DNA from: Trifolium pratense | Lineage: Eukaryota > Streptophyta > Magnoliopsida > Fabales > Fabaceae | NCBI RefSeq assembly: GCF_020283565.1 | Contig: NC_060059.1 | Location: 503,501-567,500 of the forward strand | Length of the DNA: 64,000 bases | Reading direction: 5' to 3' | Shown here: positions 1 to 14,174 of the stretch, piece after piece | How positions within the stretch are numbered: the stretch's first letter is position 1 | How the letters are laid out: the number at the start of each line of letters is the position of its first letter | Made by a program: the position numbers and the translations under genes | Notes under the pieces: model-generated | Database searches by the model: none | What the model was told of the DNA's origin: nothing | Seen by the model: the letters and a program-made list of their open reading frames with translations, nothing else

Positions 1-3000
1 ATTTTTTAAACTCAATGATCAGTTAGTACGTCGTGTAATCAGATCGTCTCTGTGTCAGTATATACCTTCACCAGGAACATAGAGTATGGTTTTCTTTATA
101 CTAATATAGATTTTGTAGAGGTCTGGTTGCTGCTAAATTGCCACCTCTACCTTTGCTCGGTGTTTACCAGCCATCAATCAAGACTTGGGGTTTTGTAACA
201 ATAAACCCTTTTTTAACATTGTAACTTCAGCCACCATGACCAACCATGTATTTTTTCTCTCACACGCGAAGACCCTTATTTTCTCAATTCCTCTTTTTGC
301 AGTCATAGATCACTTAACAACAAAAATAACATAAAAACAAGAATGAGAATGAGCACATACTTCAGTGGATTAGCCAGCAATCTCTGACCAATTGTCACAA
401 AACTGGTTTCCTGATTTGACATGAACCATGCAAGAGAAGAAACACTGAAAATTCAGAACAAAATAATAGTCAGGGACTTGTAAATTGTGAATTTTAGTTC
501 ACAGGTTTTTTTTAAGCAGAATAAAAACAAATCAGTATGAAGAGAAAAAGCCTTTACCTTCCAGTAAATATATGCTCCCGAAGTCCAAGAATACTTGGGT
601 ACCTCACTCCATCATGCTTCTTAAGGAATTCTTGCAACAGATTCCTCATTTTTAAAGCTTCTTCCATGTAATTATCCTGTAATATAGGAAACTCGATCAC
701 CTTTATTGAAATCAGACATTATAATTGTGATTCTCAAACAAGTATTACCTGGTTCATATCTATTGTTTGCAAGCCTTCTCCCCGTGTGAACATTATGGCA
801 TGATTCTGATTTTCAGGTTTACCCTCACCCAAAATAGCTGGCCCAGGAAGCTTTATTTTATATATGACCTGATCAAAACAATCAAATGCAGAGTATGAAC
901 CCAAGACTTTGATAGATAATAATGGAAAAAACTATTATGGCGGGAAAAGGCTGTTGGCTCAAACAACATTTGCAAACTCCTGAATTATATTTGGTCCTAC
1001 GCAAATAATAAAATTATAGTGAAATTACAAAATGAGTATGCGTAGTAACACAATTAGAGGAAAATATCGTTCATGTATATTGTAAAAAATAGTTTACATT
1101 TACTCTTTGATTTATTTGATGGATCCTAGTTTCCTTATATTATGGGATCATGTTTGCCACTCATGATTCTTAGAATTGGGCCTAACTCAACCTTACAAAA
1201 TCGGCTTATAAGGCGAGGGGTGTCACTCTTTATAAACTCTAGTCAGGCCTTGTCTTTCAGAAGATTCAGTATCCTCTTGTGGTTGTATTTACCCTCTTTT
1301 TTGTGTGATAAAAAACTTCATTTAAAAATTACCAAAATGCATCCTTTAATTACCAAAATACACTTACCTGGTCCAAACATTGCTCAGGCTCTGTCTCGGA
1401 AGGACTACTGGATTTTGGCATAGCCTTCACCAAGCAGGAGTAATAAACTTTGCTGATCTTTTTGGGTCTCTCTTTGCTAGGTTCCTCTACCTCATCGATA
1501 TAGGCGACTCGAAGTGAAGGATACCTACGAAATGAAAACATATGAACCCACTAATTGGTATAAACAAACATAAAAGCCAGAACTACAATTAACCTTGGAT
1601 ACTTACCTTGCCATAAGCCTCAGTATGTCCTGTGCACGAGCAACACCAGATCGCTTGTCAATCCCATATTGTTGGCACGATACCACATATGAGAATTTCA
1701 TATCAGCTACAGCTTGACATTGTGTCCATAATGATCTTTCCCCCCTTGAATTATCATCTGAATTTTCTATGGCTTTATAGCCTTCCATCAAATCTGTACA
1801 TTTGTATCATTGCATTCAGAAAATAAAATAAAATTAAGAGGTTAGTTTCATGCAAAACAATCATCTACTATTCACTTTAAAACCAAATTATGAGCAAATT
1901 ATAAGAAAATCTTTGATCTCATCAATAGTCACCTTCATCTTTGGCCATATCGAGAAAAGCCTGAAGCTCTAAGGCTTTTCTGTAGTACATCATGCCTCTA
2001 ACTGAATCAATAAAAAGTCTTCAATCAATTGTAATGATAAGAAATATGCCATTTACACTGAGGATAGGACATTTTTATAGGAACCCTCAAGTTTCAAATA
2101 AACATAGAAAGAGAGTGAAAAAAAACCAGTTCTGGTCAAAGTTTGGCCTCTGTACGATGCCCAGCGACGAAGCTCTTCTTCTAGCTCATCATATTCTTTA
2201 AGTTCATCTTCGTTGGAACAATTCACTCGTTGAAGAAAGTTATTCCATTCATCTGATGGCCAAATTACGGAAAAATGCATTAATACCCACCCGTTGAACT
2301 TAAACATCTATACAATGATTTTAAGGTAAGGGTGAACACCTGGAAAGATCTTTTGTAAGTAGAAAAGTATTGAAACACCATCTTCATTGGGTGATTCCAA
2401 CTCACGCAAGGAAAAGAGAACCTCTTCTGTGTAGTATGGAGTTAAAACCCTGCAGAGTTCAAGTTGAAAGATAATATTGGAGAAACTAAATATTATTTGA
2501 TGATTTAAATTAAAATTACAAGCACTAATAATATTACATAGACTAATCCTAATAAATGACAATCAAGAAACAATGACAACCACACCTTATCTCACTAGGC
2601 AGGGGGGTAGCATACATCGATCAAACATCACCATAATGCTCTAGCATAAGTCATTTCTATAGCCAAACCATTAACCTCTCGATCTTTATTAACAGTTTCA
2701 CCTAGAGTTTTTCTCAGTCTTACTCTACCTCAAGTGGTTATAGCTGCCTCTAGCCAAACCATCGTCCTCTAAATTTTTCCTGATATTGCCTATGTTGTGT
2801 TTTGTTGCAAAGCTATACATAGTCTGTCTCAAGCCTAGATAAATAGAGTGGGATGTGTTAGGCAGTCAGCTGCCAACGTAAAACTTGGTTGAATCTTTAT
2901 GATGTGGATCAACAATGTATATGTCAATCAAGGAAAGCAGAAATCAAATCTTGTCCTAATATTTATCGTTATTGCGGTTATATATACAAAAAAGAAAAAG

Positions 3001-6000
3001 GAAACAAAGGTAAGAAAAATTATAGCCTAAAATAGTGTTATTTACATATCAACACTACCCCAAAATCTAATGAAAAGATTTCAATCATTATCAGCTAGCA
3101 AGTTAAGTTGTTGAAACAGGTATGTTGACAAACCCTTAGTTGGTACAGTTGCCAACTGACAAACCCTTAGTTGAAACAGGTATGTTGACAAACCCTTAGT
3201 TGGTACAGTTGCCAATCATTCTCATTGTAGTAGATGTAAACAACCCGCTATCTAACTTCTCTTTAATGAACTATTGGTATATTCAGATAAAGCAAATTAA
3301 TTGTTTTTGCTATATTCACTTAACTGGTTTATATGTTTCATCATAAAAGCATAGCTAAATATATAGAACTAAAAGAATGCTTACGAGAATGAAAGCATGT
3401 TCCGAACTTTGGGTGCTGTAGGCATATCCATAAACAGTGAATTTGAGAAAAATGAAATGCGTCTTTTGGCTTCTAAGTTAGATGGTACATCCATTGCTGA
3501 TTCTTTTGTTGTAAGCAGCAGGTAAAGGCGCTTAATCTGAAATATTAAATATACGGCCAAAGATCATCAGATATACAGTTCAGTGTTCAAATTCTCGTCA
3601 GAACTGATTAATTAGTAGCAAACCTTCTCTGTCCAAGCTTCCGTAACCGGTTCAATTGGAAACCTGATAGCCCCTTCAGATGCAAATAACTGGTGTTGTT
3701 GCTCAAGAAGAAGCATCCCCTCATGTCCAGATCCGCCATGGATTGAATCTACCAAGCTATACATGCAAAATAATACAATCATAATCATAGAAGCAAGAGT
3801 ATATCATTTAAAGATGTAGATACTTTGGGACTATCATCACCTGAATATGTGATCCTCCATCATTATATCCCTTGTCACCACCTCCAGCATGTCCTGGAAT
3901 AGAATCACAACTTGGTCCCTGTCTTCAAGCTTATTGTCTAACTGCATTGAATAAAATGTGGGATAAGATTTTTTCATTTTAACAGCTACATATTCACGAT
4001 GCAAATTTCAAAAGTTACCAAATATTTGATTAGCGCAACAAATTGCCCATAGAGGCTAGGAAGGGCACTCAGTTTGAATTCACTTATTAGATCACCGGCT
4101 TCAATATGTTTGTCTACCTCTGATAGAATGTATTCTATAACCCTGAAATGAAAGGTGCCAAAAATATTGAAAATGTGTTTTAGATAAACAATGAATTCAA
4201 AAGTTGGTTAGGTGATGTAAAAATAAAGCAGAAAAAATGAGGAAAACAGTCATTGTCAAAAGCATTTTTATCAGAACAAATATTATCTGTTATAATTGGG
4301 ATCAACTAAGGAATACTACCAACTGAGAAATACCACTCAAAGTACTGCTACACGCATCAACAACCAAGTAAACAACTGCATTATACTGTTTTGAAGGACT
4401 TACTGTTTCTCACGGTCCCCTTGAACCAAGTGCCTAATGATGCTCTTAAATGAAGCATAACACTCCCGGACAGCACAGGACATATAGTTGTCGAACTCTA
4501 TTCTTTTTCTCAGCTCTCGGTCCTTTCCATTGCTGTCCTTAGCCATATCCAATGCAATTGGAATCTACAAAAGCGGATAGAAAATTGGTAATCGACATTA
4601 AGGCAGCAAACTTTCAAAAGTAAGACTTTAAATAAATAAACCTTGCTAGCAAGCAGAAACGGTGGCCATTGTATTAGGTCTAACTCAGGATCTGCCCAAT
4701 AAGGCACAAGCAAAAGGTCCATTTCCCTGAACAGTATAACAACATCAGCACACTATAGTAAAAAAATATAGTACTCTATCTGGTATCAAGAGAGAGAAGA
4801 AAAGATCAAGAACCAGAAATACAAATGTTCCCTGCAGATTACCTATTACTGATAAGATCTTCTTCTCTAAAACTAGTGATAATTTGGTTCCAAAGTTGTG
4901 CAAATCTTGCAGCTTCTTTACCTTTGTTAGATGGGATCTGTATCAATAAAGGAAAAGTAAATCTGAAGCATAGATGCTCTAATTTTTAATCACAAGTCCA
5001 AGAATCTGATGGTAAACTAATTAACCTGGTCAAATCTGCGAGATAAAGTTGCTTTCAATCCTTTCTTTCTTGGCTCACTCTTTTCCTCTGGGATCAAACA
5101 GGCATTAAAGGCACCGGGCAATGATTCAAAACGAGATCTAAGCATTCCCAGTGTCCTTATCTGAAACCAGTTAACAACAAAATGATTAGGTGTGGAAAAA
5201 GCTGAGCAGGGAATGATGGAATTATCTCAGGAACTAACAACTTTTTTATAGTTAATTCATGAAGTTGAAATCATGGAAGCTGAACAACCCTAGTCCATAT
5301 GTAAATTGGGGTGAGTGTACTGGAAAGTGGCTTAGTTTCATATCTTGTTTCTAACACGAAGAATATGTTTAATTCAATGTCCCACATTTAATCATGCATA
5401 TCCCCTCATTTTCAACTTCAAACATTTTTTGTTTTAATGCCTTTTATCTGACTTCAAAAAATCATGCAATGCACGAGATGCATACTACTGCTGGAACAAG
5501 AAGACCAAACTTGAGACTGAAGCAAACATAAACTATAGTATCCACAGGGAAAAAGGCACCACAAAACTTATAACAAAGTTATAAAATCCCATAATATGAC
5601 AAAATAAAGCACAAACCCCAAATGATAAGCAATAAGAAAATATGCATAATATAATGATCATAAGTATCGTTTACTTGTGTTATGGTATGACCAATAAAGC
5701 AAAGGAAACAAACAGCTCACAACGACCATAATGCACAACATATCAGTATAAAAGTGCATAAACCAAGCATATCTAGTATGGAAGAATAAACTCAGGCTTC
5801 TTTCGACTCCCACTAAAGTATGGACAAAACAACAACGAATAAAAACAAAGTATCCAAGTGAAAACCACTAAAGAGAAATGTGGGCAAAATCTACTAACCT
5901 CGCCGAGACGACGGAATGCCCCATAAATACCACCAAATAAAGTTGAGAATATGGCATACCAAATCTGGGTATCCATGAAGTAGACCTGAAAAGGAAAAAA

Positions 6001-8808
6001 GATATAGATCGGTATGTATCGTGGTATTTATCAACAGACTAACTGAATCAGATACATTTTAAAGACATACCAAAATAATTGGAGCCCAAAGTGCAATAAC
6101 AACACCGATATTTTTTCGAGCTGCAAAGCACACAATTTATGAATTCATTGTGGAAAAATGAAATAATATGAAAAACCTAAGTGTTCAAGCTTGTCTACCT
6201 CGTGGAAAGAATTCATGCCACTGGAAATGTGAGATATGTACACGCATTATAGCCTTTGAAGGTTCTACCAGAGGTTTTATCTATAAAAATAAAATATACA
6301 GCATGTTAAAAGTCAAATTGATAGCTTGTGTAATATGAGACGTAGTTAAACAAGCAAAGTTGATTCAGGAAAAAGATGAATCATGGTACATATTTCATAG
6401 GTCCCACCAAAGGTTTCATCTTACAAAAACAAGGGCTTTTGTAGTTCCATCAAATATTTTATCTATAGCAACAGACGAAAATATTTTATCTATAGCAACA
6501 GACGATCAGTAAGAGCAAGTGAAAGTCATTGGGGTGGAGGTTAATATCATACAAGGATAAGAGAGATGTCCAATTCTAAGGACCAAAAAAAGACGTGCAT
6601 AATCATTCGCACAAATGTGGAAAATTTTGGAGTCATGAATGAAAAGGTATTACCTCTATATAGTAACTGAATGCTAACTTTGTAATTATCAAGAGAACCC
6701 AAAAAACTGTGTACCTGAGATTATATGCGACGACATATTAACATCAGATTCCAAGAAAAGTTACATCATCCACAAGAAATAGAAACTTTTTAAACACTAG
6801 TTTCTTACTTGAAAAGGGAAAATGTGCTCTCATGCATCCCCCTACCGACATAGAGACGGGGCTGTCAATACAAGGCAACAAAACACCAAGTTAGAGAGTC
6901 TATATATCTCAGTTTTAATAGCACAATATATATATGTCATATCACCTACCTGCGACCACCACATCATAAACATCACAATCCTATAATTCGATCTCTCAAG
7001 AAAACGCCGAATCAGTGGGAACAGAAACAATATGGCAGCTAGCATATTTGGTGACAGGTATACAGCAACAGCCATGATAAACATTGAAGGTGAACGTGAA
7101 CGGCTTCCAAACCAACTTTGGATGGTTTGAGCAAAGCCAGGAGGATTGTCCCAAGTATAAGCATAAGTGACCGATAAAACAATCACCCATGCTGCAGCTG
7201 AAACAACTTTTAGAATGTATCTTAACTTAACATGCATTGACATACTCCGCTGTGCTTTCCAATTGAGAATCACATCAAGAATAGCTGCCCACATTAGCAT
7301 AAAATAAGAAAAGGTGACTATAAACAACCTGCTCATTATATAATGCTAAGATAGTTCCCGTGAGAGAAAACCTAAAAGTTAAAAAGTTGAAGAAAGAAAA
7401 AGTAGAGTATTTTGTGGAAATTAGCTGCTTGCCAGTTTCGGAAGTTTCGATTACGGCATGATGCCATCAATCAGACATTTTAACTAACGAAATAATCTTT
7501 ACTTAATGAACACTTTTATTTTTTAACAAAATAAACAACCTGTAGGCTAGTGCTAGTCTATAACAATGGGAGAATAAGCTTCCCCTACCATCCTATTCTG
7601 CCCACTAAGTAAATTCTACCAACACTTTTTAGTCTGCTTCTCCTACTCTCTCTGCTTACTTTGTGTACAGAAACTGTACGACCATCAAATTTTCAAAAGC
7701 ATCTCTATAAGACGCATCTAAAATCATAAATTTATCTTAACAAATTTTGTTTCAGTATTTATTACTACTATTGCTTGTTAACCAATCATTATAATCTCAA
7801 GAACAAAAAGGCTCTAGAATATAAGTCAACATAGTAGAGTAGGCTAAAATTTTATATCGCAACGCAACTCACTAAAAACAAAACAGATAAAACTGGAAAT
7901 TGAACAGCATCTAGCAGAATATATATGTTCTAGTAAATTGGTTGTCACTTGCCTTGTCCAAACTTTAATATAGCTGCTGTTATAAACACGCTAAGTGCTT
8001 TCTTGAAAACATCACCATTAAATATTGCACTTGGATCCCCGGTTCCATTCCAAGCAACAATAATCATAGCCTAATGACAAATTGGCTCTTTTAGAAATGA
8101 ATCTTGTTTCGCAAGACATTAAAAAAATAAAAAAATAAAAACTTAATTGGAAGTATATTTGGCAACATAGGATAAAAAGTATATATTACCTGTAAGCATA
8201 GTATGAAAAAACTCCACATGCGATCAAAACTTCTGAAAATATGCCAAAATGACCTTATCTCAACAAAGTTGCCCTTTCCAACCCATCTGTCCCTGTTATC
8301 TGGGTTGTTATCCTGCAAGTTCAAGCTCAAGGCTTAAAATCTAGTGTCGCATATAAGTTTCAGGCTTTCCTCAATAAAATTTTCAAATTTACTTGTTTAC
8401 TTGTGTTTGATAATGAAAATTTTAATAACACCCATGTAACGTTTTGAATCAGTATCATAATCATAATCAAACATAGAAGAATCTTCTAATTTTCAGCCCA
8501 GCATTCAAGCCTAGAGATAATGCATATAACTTTTTTAACAGAAAAATAGATATTTTAACCAGTAACCAGCTAGTATATAATGCACATATAATCAGCAAGT
8601 ATATAATGCATATATTCAACTCAATTTTCAATGGACTGTATGCATATAGTAAATCTCAAACAAGTTTTCCTGAAGAGATTACGACTTAAGGACTTAATAT
8701 TTGTGGAATTGCTTGAGTGGTAATTACATGAATTATAAATAAATAAATAAATAAATAAGAAAGTATTTCAAAGAATACTTTGGGTTTTTGTTTGGATGAT
8801 GAGTTCTG

Positions 8809-8840
<32 letters not shown>

Positions 8841-11800
8841 AAAGTGTTAAGAGTCCCACATCGAATGTGAGATGGCATGAACATGAGTTTATAATTAGAG
8901 CCATTCCACACCTTACAGGCCGGTTTTGTAGGGTTGAGTTAGCCTCAACTCTCAATTCTAAGATAAAGTAAATTTTTCATTTTAAAATCAAGAGATAAAA
9001 ATGAACAAATAGGACCCAAATGTTCATGATAATCTATAATTTTATATATTCATTCTATATGACGAAGCATCAACCAAAAATGCTCTAGGGCATACAAACT
9101 AAAACTATCTGCAAATGATCCAAGTATATGAAATTCATGGAATACCCACAAGCCAATACTGAGTAAACAAAGCTTACAAAATTAAAATAGTCAAGAGAAA
9201 ATGAGAGATCATACTCAATGCTTACCTTCAACTTATCAAAGTATAGCTTTTCAACTGGAAGGCAAAAGAAATCAGCATCAGCACGCATTGGCCAACCAAG
9301 CCGAAAACAATCAACAGACCTACAATTTTTATTGAAAATTAACACCCAGGCAGGTATAAATAATAAACCATTCAAGGCAAAAAACTATAGGAAGAATAAG
9401 CTAATTCATACCAGAAATATTCATTTAAATCATCATAGTTCCTCCACTGCGAATGCTTGGACCTCCCTCTTTTGCTCCTTTCAGCTTCCTATTTAACAAA
9501 GCAATCAACAATTTTGTTCGAGACATTATAAATATCATGAATAAAACGTGGTTTAGTTGTGTACTCACAAACATAGTAGAAAGAAAAGAAGAAAATAATC
9601 AAAGGCAGAAAAAGCACCTTTGCAATCACATCATATATGGGGGTTACAACTTTCCTTAAGAAAGCCTCCTCTTCGCCTCCATAGGCTGGCTTGATATTCT
9701 CTCCCGTCAATGGACTAACATTGCCAGCAAGCATACCATACAATTCAAAAGCCATCTACAAGAAGCAACGTGAAAAAGATTGTAAAGCATGTCAATACTA
9801 ATTCAAGTTCAACAAAGAAGTAGGCTGCCTTCAAAGAAATCACTCAATACCTACAATGTTGGCAAGTGACAAAAACCACATGGGCAAACAGACTTAAATG
9901 TTAGATATACAATTATTCTTGGGCTTCTATGACCAAGCGCCAGGGACTAACAAGAAGTTCAGTGGGTGCTGCTAAATTCTTTAAGATCGGATGGAGCTTG
10001 TGCATTGTGCAGGAGTCACAAACAACAGGATCTTGAATAAGGGAGAGTTGATCTCTGCCTAACAACTTAAGCTTTTGGGAAAGTTGGTTTTAAAAAATAT
10101 CAAAACACCGGGTCTTTAAGGATTTCCGTATCCATGAGTCTTAACTTATAACTTATGACAATATCACTAGGAAACAAAATGACAGCAAAAGATGGAGTTT
10201 ATTTACATTAATTTATAGTGACAGATGACTCAAGCAGCTTGTGCCTCTAGGTAAAAATCACACTAGGGTTATCCAAAATAGAGGAATCCCAACTTAACAA
10301 ACAAGCAATAGGCCCAAGTCAAATCCAGGAGATATCCTATCAAAATATTTGGAATTAAAGGGTTCAGGAATTTAGAAACAAAGATAATGAAGTGACACCG
10401 AGGAATAGTAACTAAACATTGTAGTAAGGATGAAATTGGTAAGTACCATAGAATGGTTCATGCACCCATACCAACATAGATACTATCTTTAATACACATA
10501 CCCGATTGATGTCTATAAATATAAAACTCACTCATGAGCCATATATGTTTTCCCTTTGATGTATTTTTTTATAAATCAATAAAAAAATGGCATTTCACTA
10601 TTAAAACTAATTATAACAAAAATCGACAAAAACATTGATTAGGTCAACATTCAAAGTATAAAAATATCTTAAAATATTTCAAACCTTAATTATAATTAAA
10701 TAAAACCCATATAACACGTTAAAACCCTATCCTTGAAAAATATGATCTGAAAGAACAATTGCCATCCATAATCATGGGTTGGTTTAAATTACAAGGCTTA
10801 CATGGTGATAGATATAGCAAAGGCATTCTGGCATGAATCTTAGGTTGGCCGCTTCACCCCATATTAGAAGATAAAGGCCCATGTATAGTAATTTACGTTG
10901 CTGCACTTCTTGTTGTATTGTTGGCAACCTGCAATGTACATGGATGAGATATACTGCACGAGAAACTGACATATACATATAGTTCTTGAAAGCTAGAAAG
11001 AAAGAGTTCAAACAAGCTGTGAGTAAGAAATTGAAATTAAAAATCGCAAATAAATTAAGTCCATAAGACTATATAACATTACAGCATAAATGTATAATGA
11101 AAATAGAAAAACAAGTTACAAATTTATCTTGTCATTAATTCCTTATATGTAACTAAACAAATAGCTCCTAGTTTGCAAAACAACAGTATAGATATCTTTC
11201 CAAATTATGAAAACATAACTCTCACCAAAGGCTACTCTTTCGACCCAAATACTTGCACCACTTCTTGTAATTTTTGAAAAGCTTCTTCATCACTTCTGTC
11301 AGTGCACGCTCATCCAACTAGGCAAATAACACGCACAAGTCACAAGCATATTTATGCAAATTAATATATGAATATTCTTATGGATAATGGAAAAAATATA
11401 TATTAACACTAGAAATTGAAACATCGAGTGTTAAATATCTCCCCTGAAAATCAGTAAGAGAGTGCACTCATATAGAAAGTTTGAGGAAGCCTTCAAATAT
11501 GTGACTTTACTGAGCATTACATTTATTTATGAAACAAAAACAAAAGAAACACACACACACGCGGGCGCACACTCTCACATTTAAAGATTTAGAGGCTACA
11601 TGATAACTAAAAGAATAGCAAGGAATCACCTTCTATGTTAAAAGGGGGACCAAAATGTTCTGTGGAGAATGTAAAATTGAAAATAGAGAGGAAAAACATT
11701 GCATAAAACTATCCAGTTAAACCTCACCTTTGGTTGTTGATCAGGCTTAGGAAATTGTCTTATGTGTACATTTGCAAGCAATAAGATCAAATGTTCTCTC

Positions 11801-13558
11801 TGATTTGCCACATTGTGCTTCTGTATTATGTAAAAGAGGTGGCAAACAAGTCCAAATGAATTTGTTAGTAACACATAAGTCATTACGTGCGTAGACAAAT
11901 TACTGGTTCCAGATTGTAATTTACCTGAAACCCATACATTGCTCCAAGCCAATCTAGAATGTCTTCATCTTTTTTTTTCTTGTAGTCCTTTGGCCATGCA
12001 AGACCCCTCGTGTTACGAAGAGCAAATACAGCCGCTTGGATCTGGAAAGAGTGGTGAATAGTTACTTTCACTAAAAATTTAAGGAAAAATATGGGGGTCA
12101 GAATTATGTTCATATATGAAACTAAAGACCCTACCTCAGGAAATCTCATTATTGCCTGATTTGCACTATCAGGATCAAGAGGAAGAATGTTGTAAGGAAC
12201 TAAGATCTCTGTTTTCTCGGCAACTTTATCTTGAGTCTCCAAAATCTGTTACAATGCCGATGGAAAATCAATCATGACTCGTGAATACAAAGGCAGGTGA
12301 GAATTAAAAAGTTTTAAGCAAAAATTCAATAATAGTGAACTAACTTAAATATGATATTTACAAAGGTTCGCATAAAAAGAGTCAACAATACTTAGGAACC
12401 GGGGGAAAATTACCTCACGGTCAACTTCCATAGATTGTGTCATGTTAACAGCTTTTAAAACCTCAAAAAGAACATTAGCGGTCTGATATGCCTTGGTTAG
12501 CTGTGCACTGAAAGTAAGAAGACAAACTCACTGCTAATCACATCACAGAAAAGGCACATCACAAATAACACTGCGCACTACAAAACAACATACCGATCAG
12601 CTTTATCAGCAGCATTTTGTAAAGCTTGGATATATTTTTTGTAGTAATGCTGATAAAAACTCTGCATCTCACGGGCATCACTTTTCTTTATCCTTCCTTT
12701 CAGTGTTGGATCATTTTCCTAAGAAATGTAGAATAAAATGATAAAAGATATACAGAAATTAATTGAAATGTTCTAAATTAATACTCTCTAAATCTTTTTA
12801 GGGGAAATCGCTCACATTCATTCAATATAACATGATAACATAAAAACGGTTGGTAAATAAGATGCTCCGTAGAAAGCATTCCTTAAACTTTCAGGATGAC
12901 ATCAGTAACAGTCTAAAATTGTCTAAAGAAACCATGTCATTGCTTACTCGTTCTAGACGTTGAAGAAGAGCGGTTTTAAATTGCCGAACACCTCGACCAC
13001 TTGAAGTGGGGTCCAACCTATGAGCTTTCTCAAAAGCATAAAACCGACCTACAATAACAAAATACGCTCAAATATAAATACTTTCATACACCAATAAATA
13101 ATCACAGTGTTTACATGTCACACAGTTAAAGGGGGAAATGTGCAGATAGTACAAAACTAAGCTTGTAGAGAATAATACTAAAATTAGTGATATCAACTCT
13201 TGCATTGCGATAGTGAATTTAAGATTGAATGATACTACTAAAAGTAATTAAACAGCAATCAATTCAAAAAATCAGAATCATCAACAAATAAACACCGAAG
13301 AACCAGAAGCTGCATGCAAAGGCAGTGTGCAAAAAAAGCAGAATAAAAAAAGAACTTACATAAATAAGCAACTCTAGGGTGAGTCTTTTCAACCTCATTA
13401 GCAACACGAAGAATGGGAGCAATTTCAACAAGAGAAGAAGGTACAACTTCACTATCAAAAATAGCTTCTCCAAGGTTACCAGCAGTTTGCGTCCGCGTTA
13501 TACGCCTCTGCAACGGCGGTCCTTGGGACTCCGACGACGGCCCCGCTCTGGACGACAT
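1..13558 (-). CDS. CALS3: Callose synthase (1,3-beta-glucan synthase), CALS3/GSL12 type; 3' end off the left edge
   Basis: Multi-pass plasma-membrane enzyme that makes callose from UDP-glucose, for example at plasmodesmata and cell plates. About 36 coding exons are present, starting at 13360-13558, 12948-13048 and 12594-12718 and continuing through 11926-12043, 10797-10929, 9618-9755, 6951-7289, 5026-5160, 3385-3539, 1370-1526, 750-868 and 558-677 to about 361-446. The start at 13558 gives the family N-terminus with [20 protein letters not shown]. The N-terminal Vta1-like region, the FKS1-type domain ([17 protein letters not shown]), the first membrane cluster (exon 6951-7289) and much of the glucan-synthase domain ([35 protein letters not shown]) can be read. 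The window ends after QRLLANPLK, so about 1,470 of roughly 1,950 residues are here. I recall CALS3 better than CALS1/2 in variable stretches ([18 protein letters not shown]), so the member call is good but not certain. The intron after the exon ending at 7953 has a GC donor. A 5'UTR intron (about 13575-13737) and a telo-box-like AAACCCTA on the minus-strand complement near 13775 are plausible. Confidence 0.93.
1168..1241 (-). repeat. Fragment of the TRIM-like LTR, in a callose synthase intron
   Basis: The stretch beginning TCTTAGAATTGGGCCTAACT matches the reverse complement of the repeat at 8845-8963, including the CTAACTCAACC, ACAAAATCGGC and TATAAACTC blocks. It is shorter and more diverged, and lies in the opposite orientation. 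It sits in the intron between the exons at 750-868 and 1370-1526. Confidence 0.5.
2590..2760 (-). pseudogene. LINE reverse-transcriptase C-terminal fragment in a callose synthase intron
   Basis: The minus strand translates to a stretch containing [20 protein letters not shown] followed by MTYARALW, a stop, then CLIDVCYPP. This resembles the C-terminal tail of plant non-LTR retrotransposon ORF2 proteins (KKTL.E...KDL..NG....DRA.WRR.IHVADP). It lies in the roughly 0.9-kb intron between callose synthase exons at 2312-2451 and 3385-3539. Only this short piece is recognisable and it contains stops. The family assignment is from memory of the motif pattern, not a search. Confidence 0.45.
3111..3215. 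repeat. Tandem duplication, 60-bp period
   Basis: The block TTGAAACAGGTATGTTGACA and the sequence after it, through GTTGCCAA, occurs at 3111-3155 and again at 3171-3215 with no visible mismatch, giving a 60-bp period. Inside the unit, the shorter string ACAAACCCTTAGTTG also recurs. It is intronic within the callose synthase gene and changes no exon. Confidence 0.85.
8741..8835. repeat. AAAT and GA simple repeats
   Basis: About five AAAT units end near 8758 and a GA run of about 13 units spans roughly 8808-8833, followed by a G run. They directly precede the LTR-like sequence at 8845, in a callose synthase intron. Confidence 0.8.
8845..8963 (+). mobile_element. Solo LTR of a TRIM-like miniature retrotransposon
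   Basis: Starts TGTTAAGAGTCCCACATCGA and ends CTCAATTCTAAGA, about 119 bp. This head and tail are typical of terminal-repeat retrotransposons in miniature in dicots, whose LTRs begin TGTTA(A)GAGTCCCACATC. No second LTR or internal region is adjacent, so it reads as a solo LTR. It is in the long intron between callose synthase exons 8191-8312 and 9226-9321. A diverged fragment of the same repeat is at 1168-1241. Confidence 0.55.
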
Positions 13559-13574
13559 TATCTTCTCTCACCGA

Positions 13575-14174
13575 TCTAACTTCATTTCGATTCACCAAAA
13601 TCAAAAACGAAACAAACAATTTCAGAATCTTAACCATGCATTTTTTCATAAAATTAAAAAATAAATAAATAAATAAATAAATAATGAATGCATTTCAGAA
13701 TCGGAAGAGAGAGAGAGAGAGAGGGAGTAGAGCTTACAGATGAGATGAGAGAAGAGAGATGCAGCAGAAATTGAAAACCCTAGAATGAATGAGAATGTTT
13801 GTTACTAGTTTTGGTTGGCACGAAAACAGAGAGTGAGAGTAATGGTAACTGTTGTTTTGCAGAAACTCAGAGGCACATGCAGCTGGAAATGGAGAGAGTA
13901 GTGTCTATATTCGTCAATCCAAGTCACCAAAGTGGGTCCGTTTCTTCTTTACTTTTCGTTAGCTTAGTTCAAAATGTCCGATATTTTTGTACTAATAACG
14001 TCTCTGCCATTCTCCTTCTAATTCAAATTTTAAACTAACGGCTTTTTCTTTTAAACTTACCCAAATTACAATTAAATTTACCGTTTTATTAATTATTTAT
14101 GGATTTTTTTTTATAAAAAAAAATTAATAATAATTAAAAATATTATTCACAAAATTTCCAAAATTAGGGAGATA
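13575..14174. other. 5' leader and upstream region of the callose synthase gene
   Basis: Contains AAAT repeats at about 13664-13684, a GA run near 13709-13723 and, on the minus strand, a plausible leader splice donor (CATCT then GTAAGC, near 13737). Upstream of about 13800 the DNA is AT-rich with no recognisable gene. Confidence 0.4.

Noticed and set aside
3111..3215. Short spaced repeats that could suggest a CRISPR-like array
   Set aside because: It is one 60-bp unit duplicated in a plant intron, with no further repeats or cas genes.
8686..8971. Overlapping frames in both strands around the GA repeat
   Set aside because: They are translations of a microsatellite and a solo LTR.
9218..9496. 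Plus-strand frame over callose synthase exons
   Set aside because: Antisense shadow of two conserved exons.
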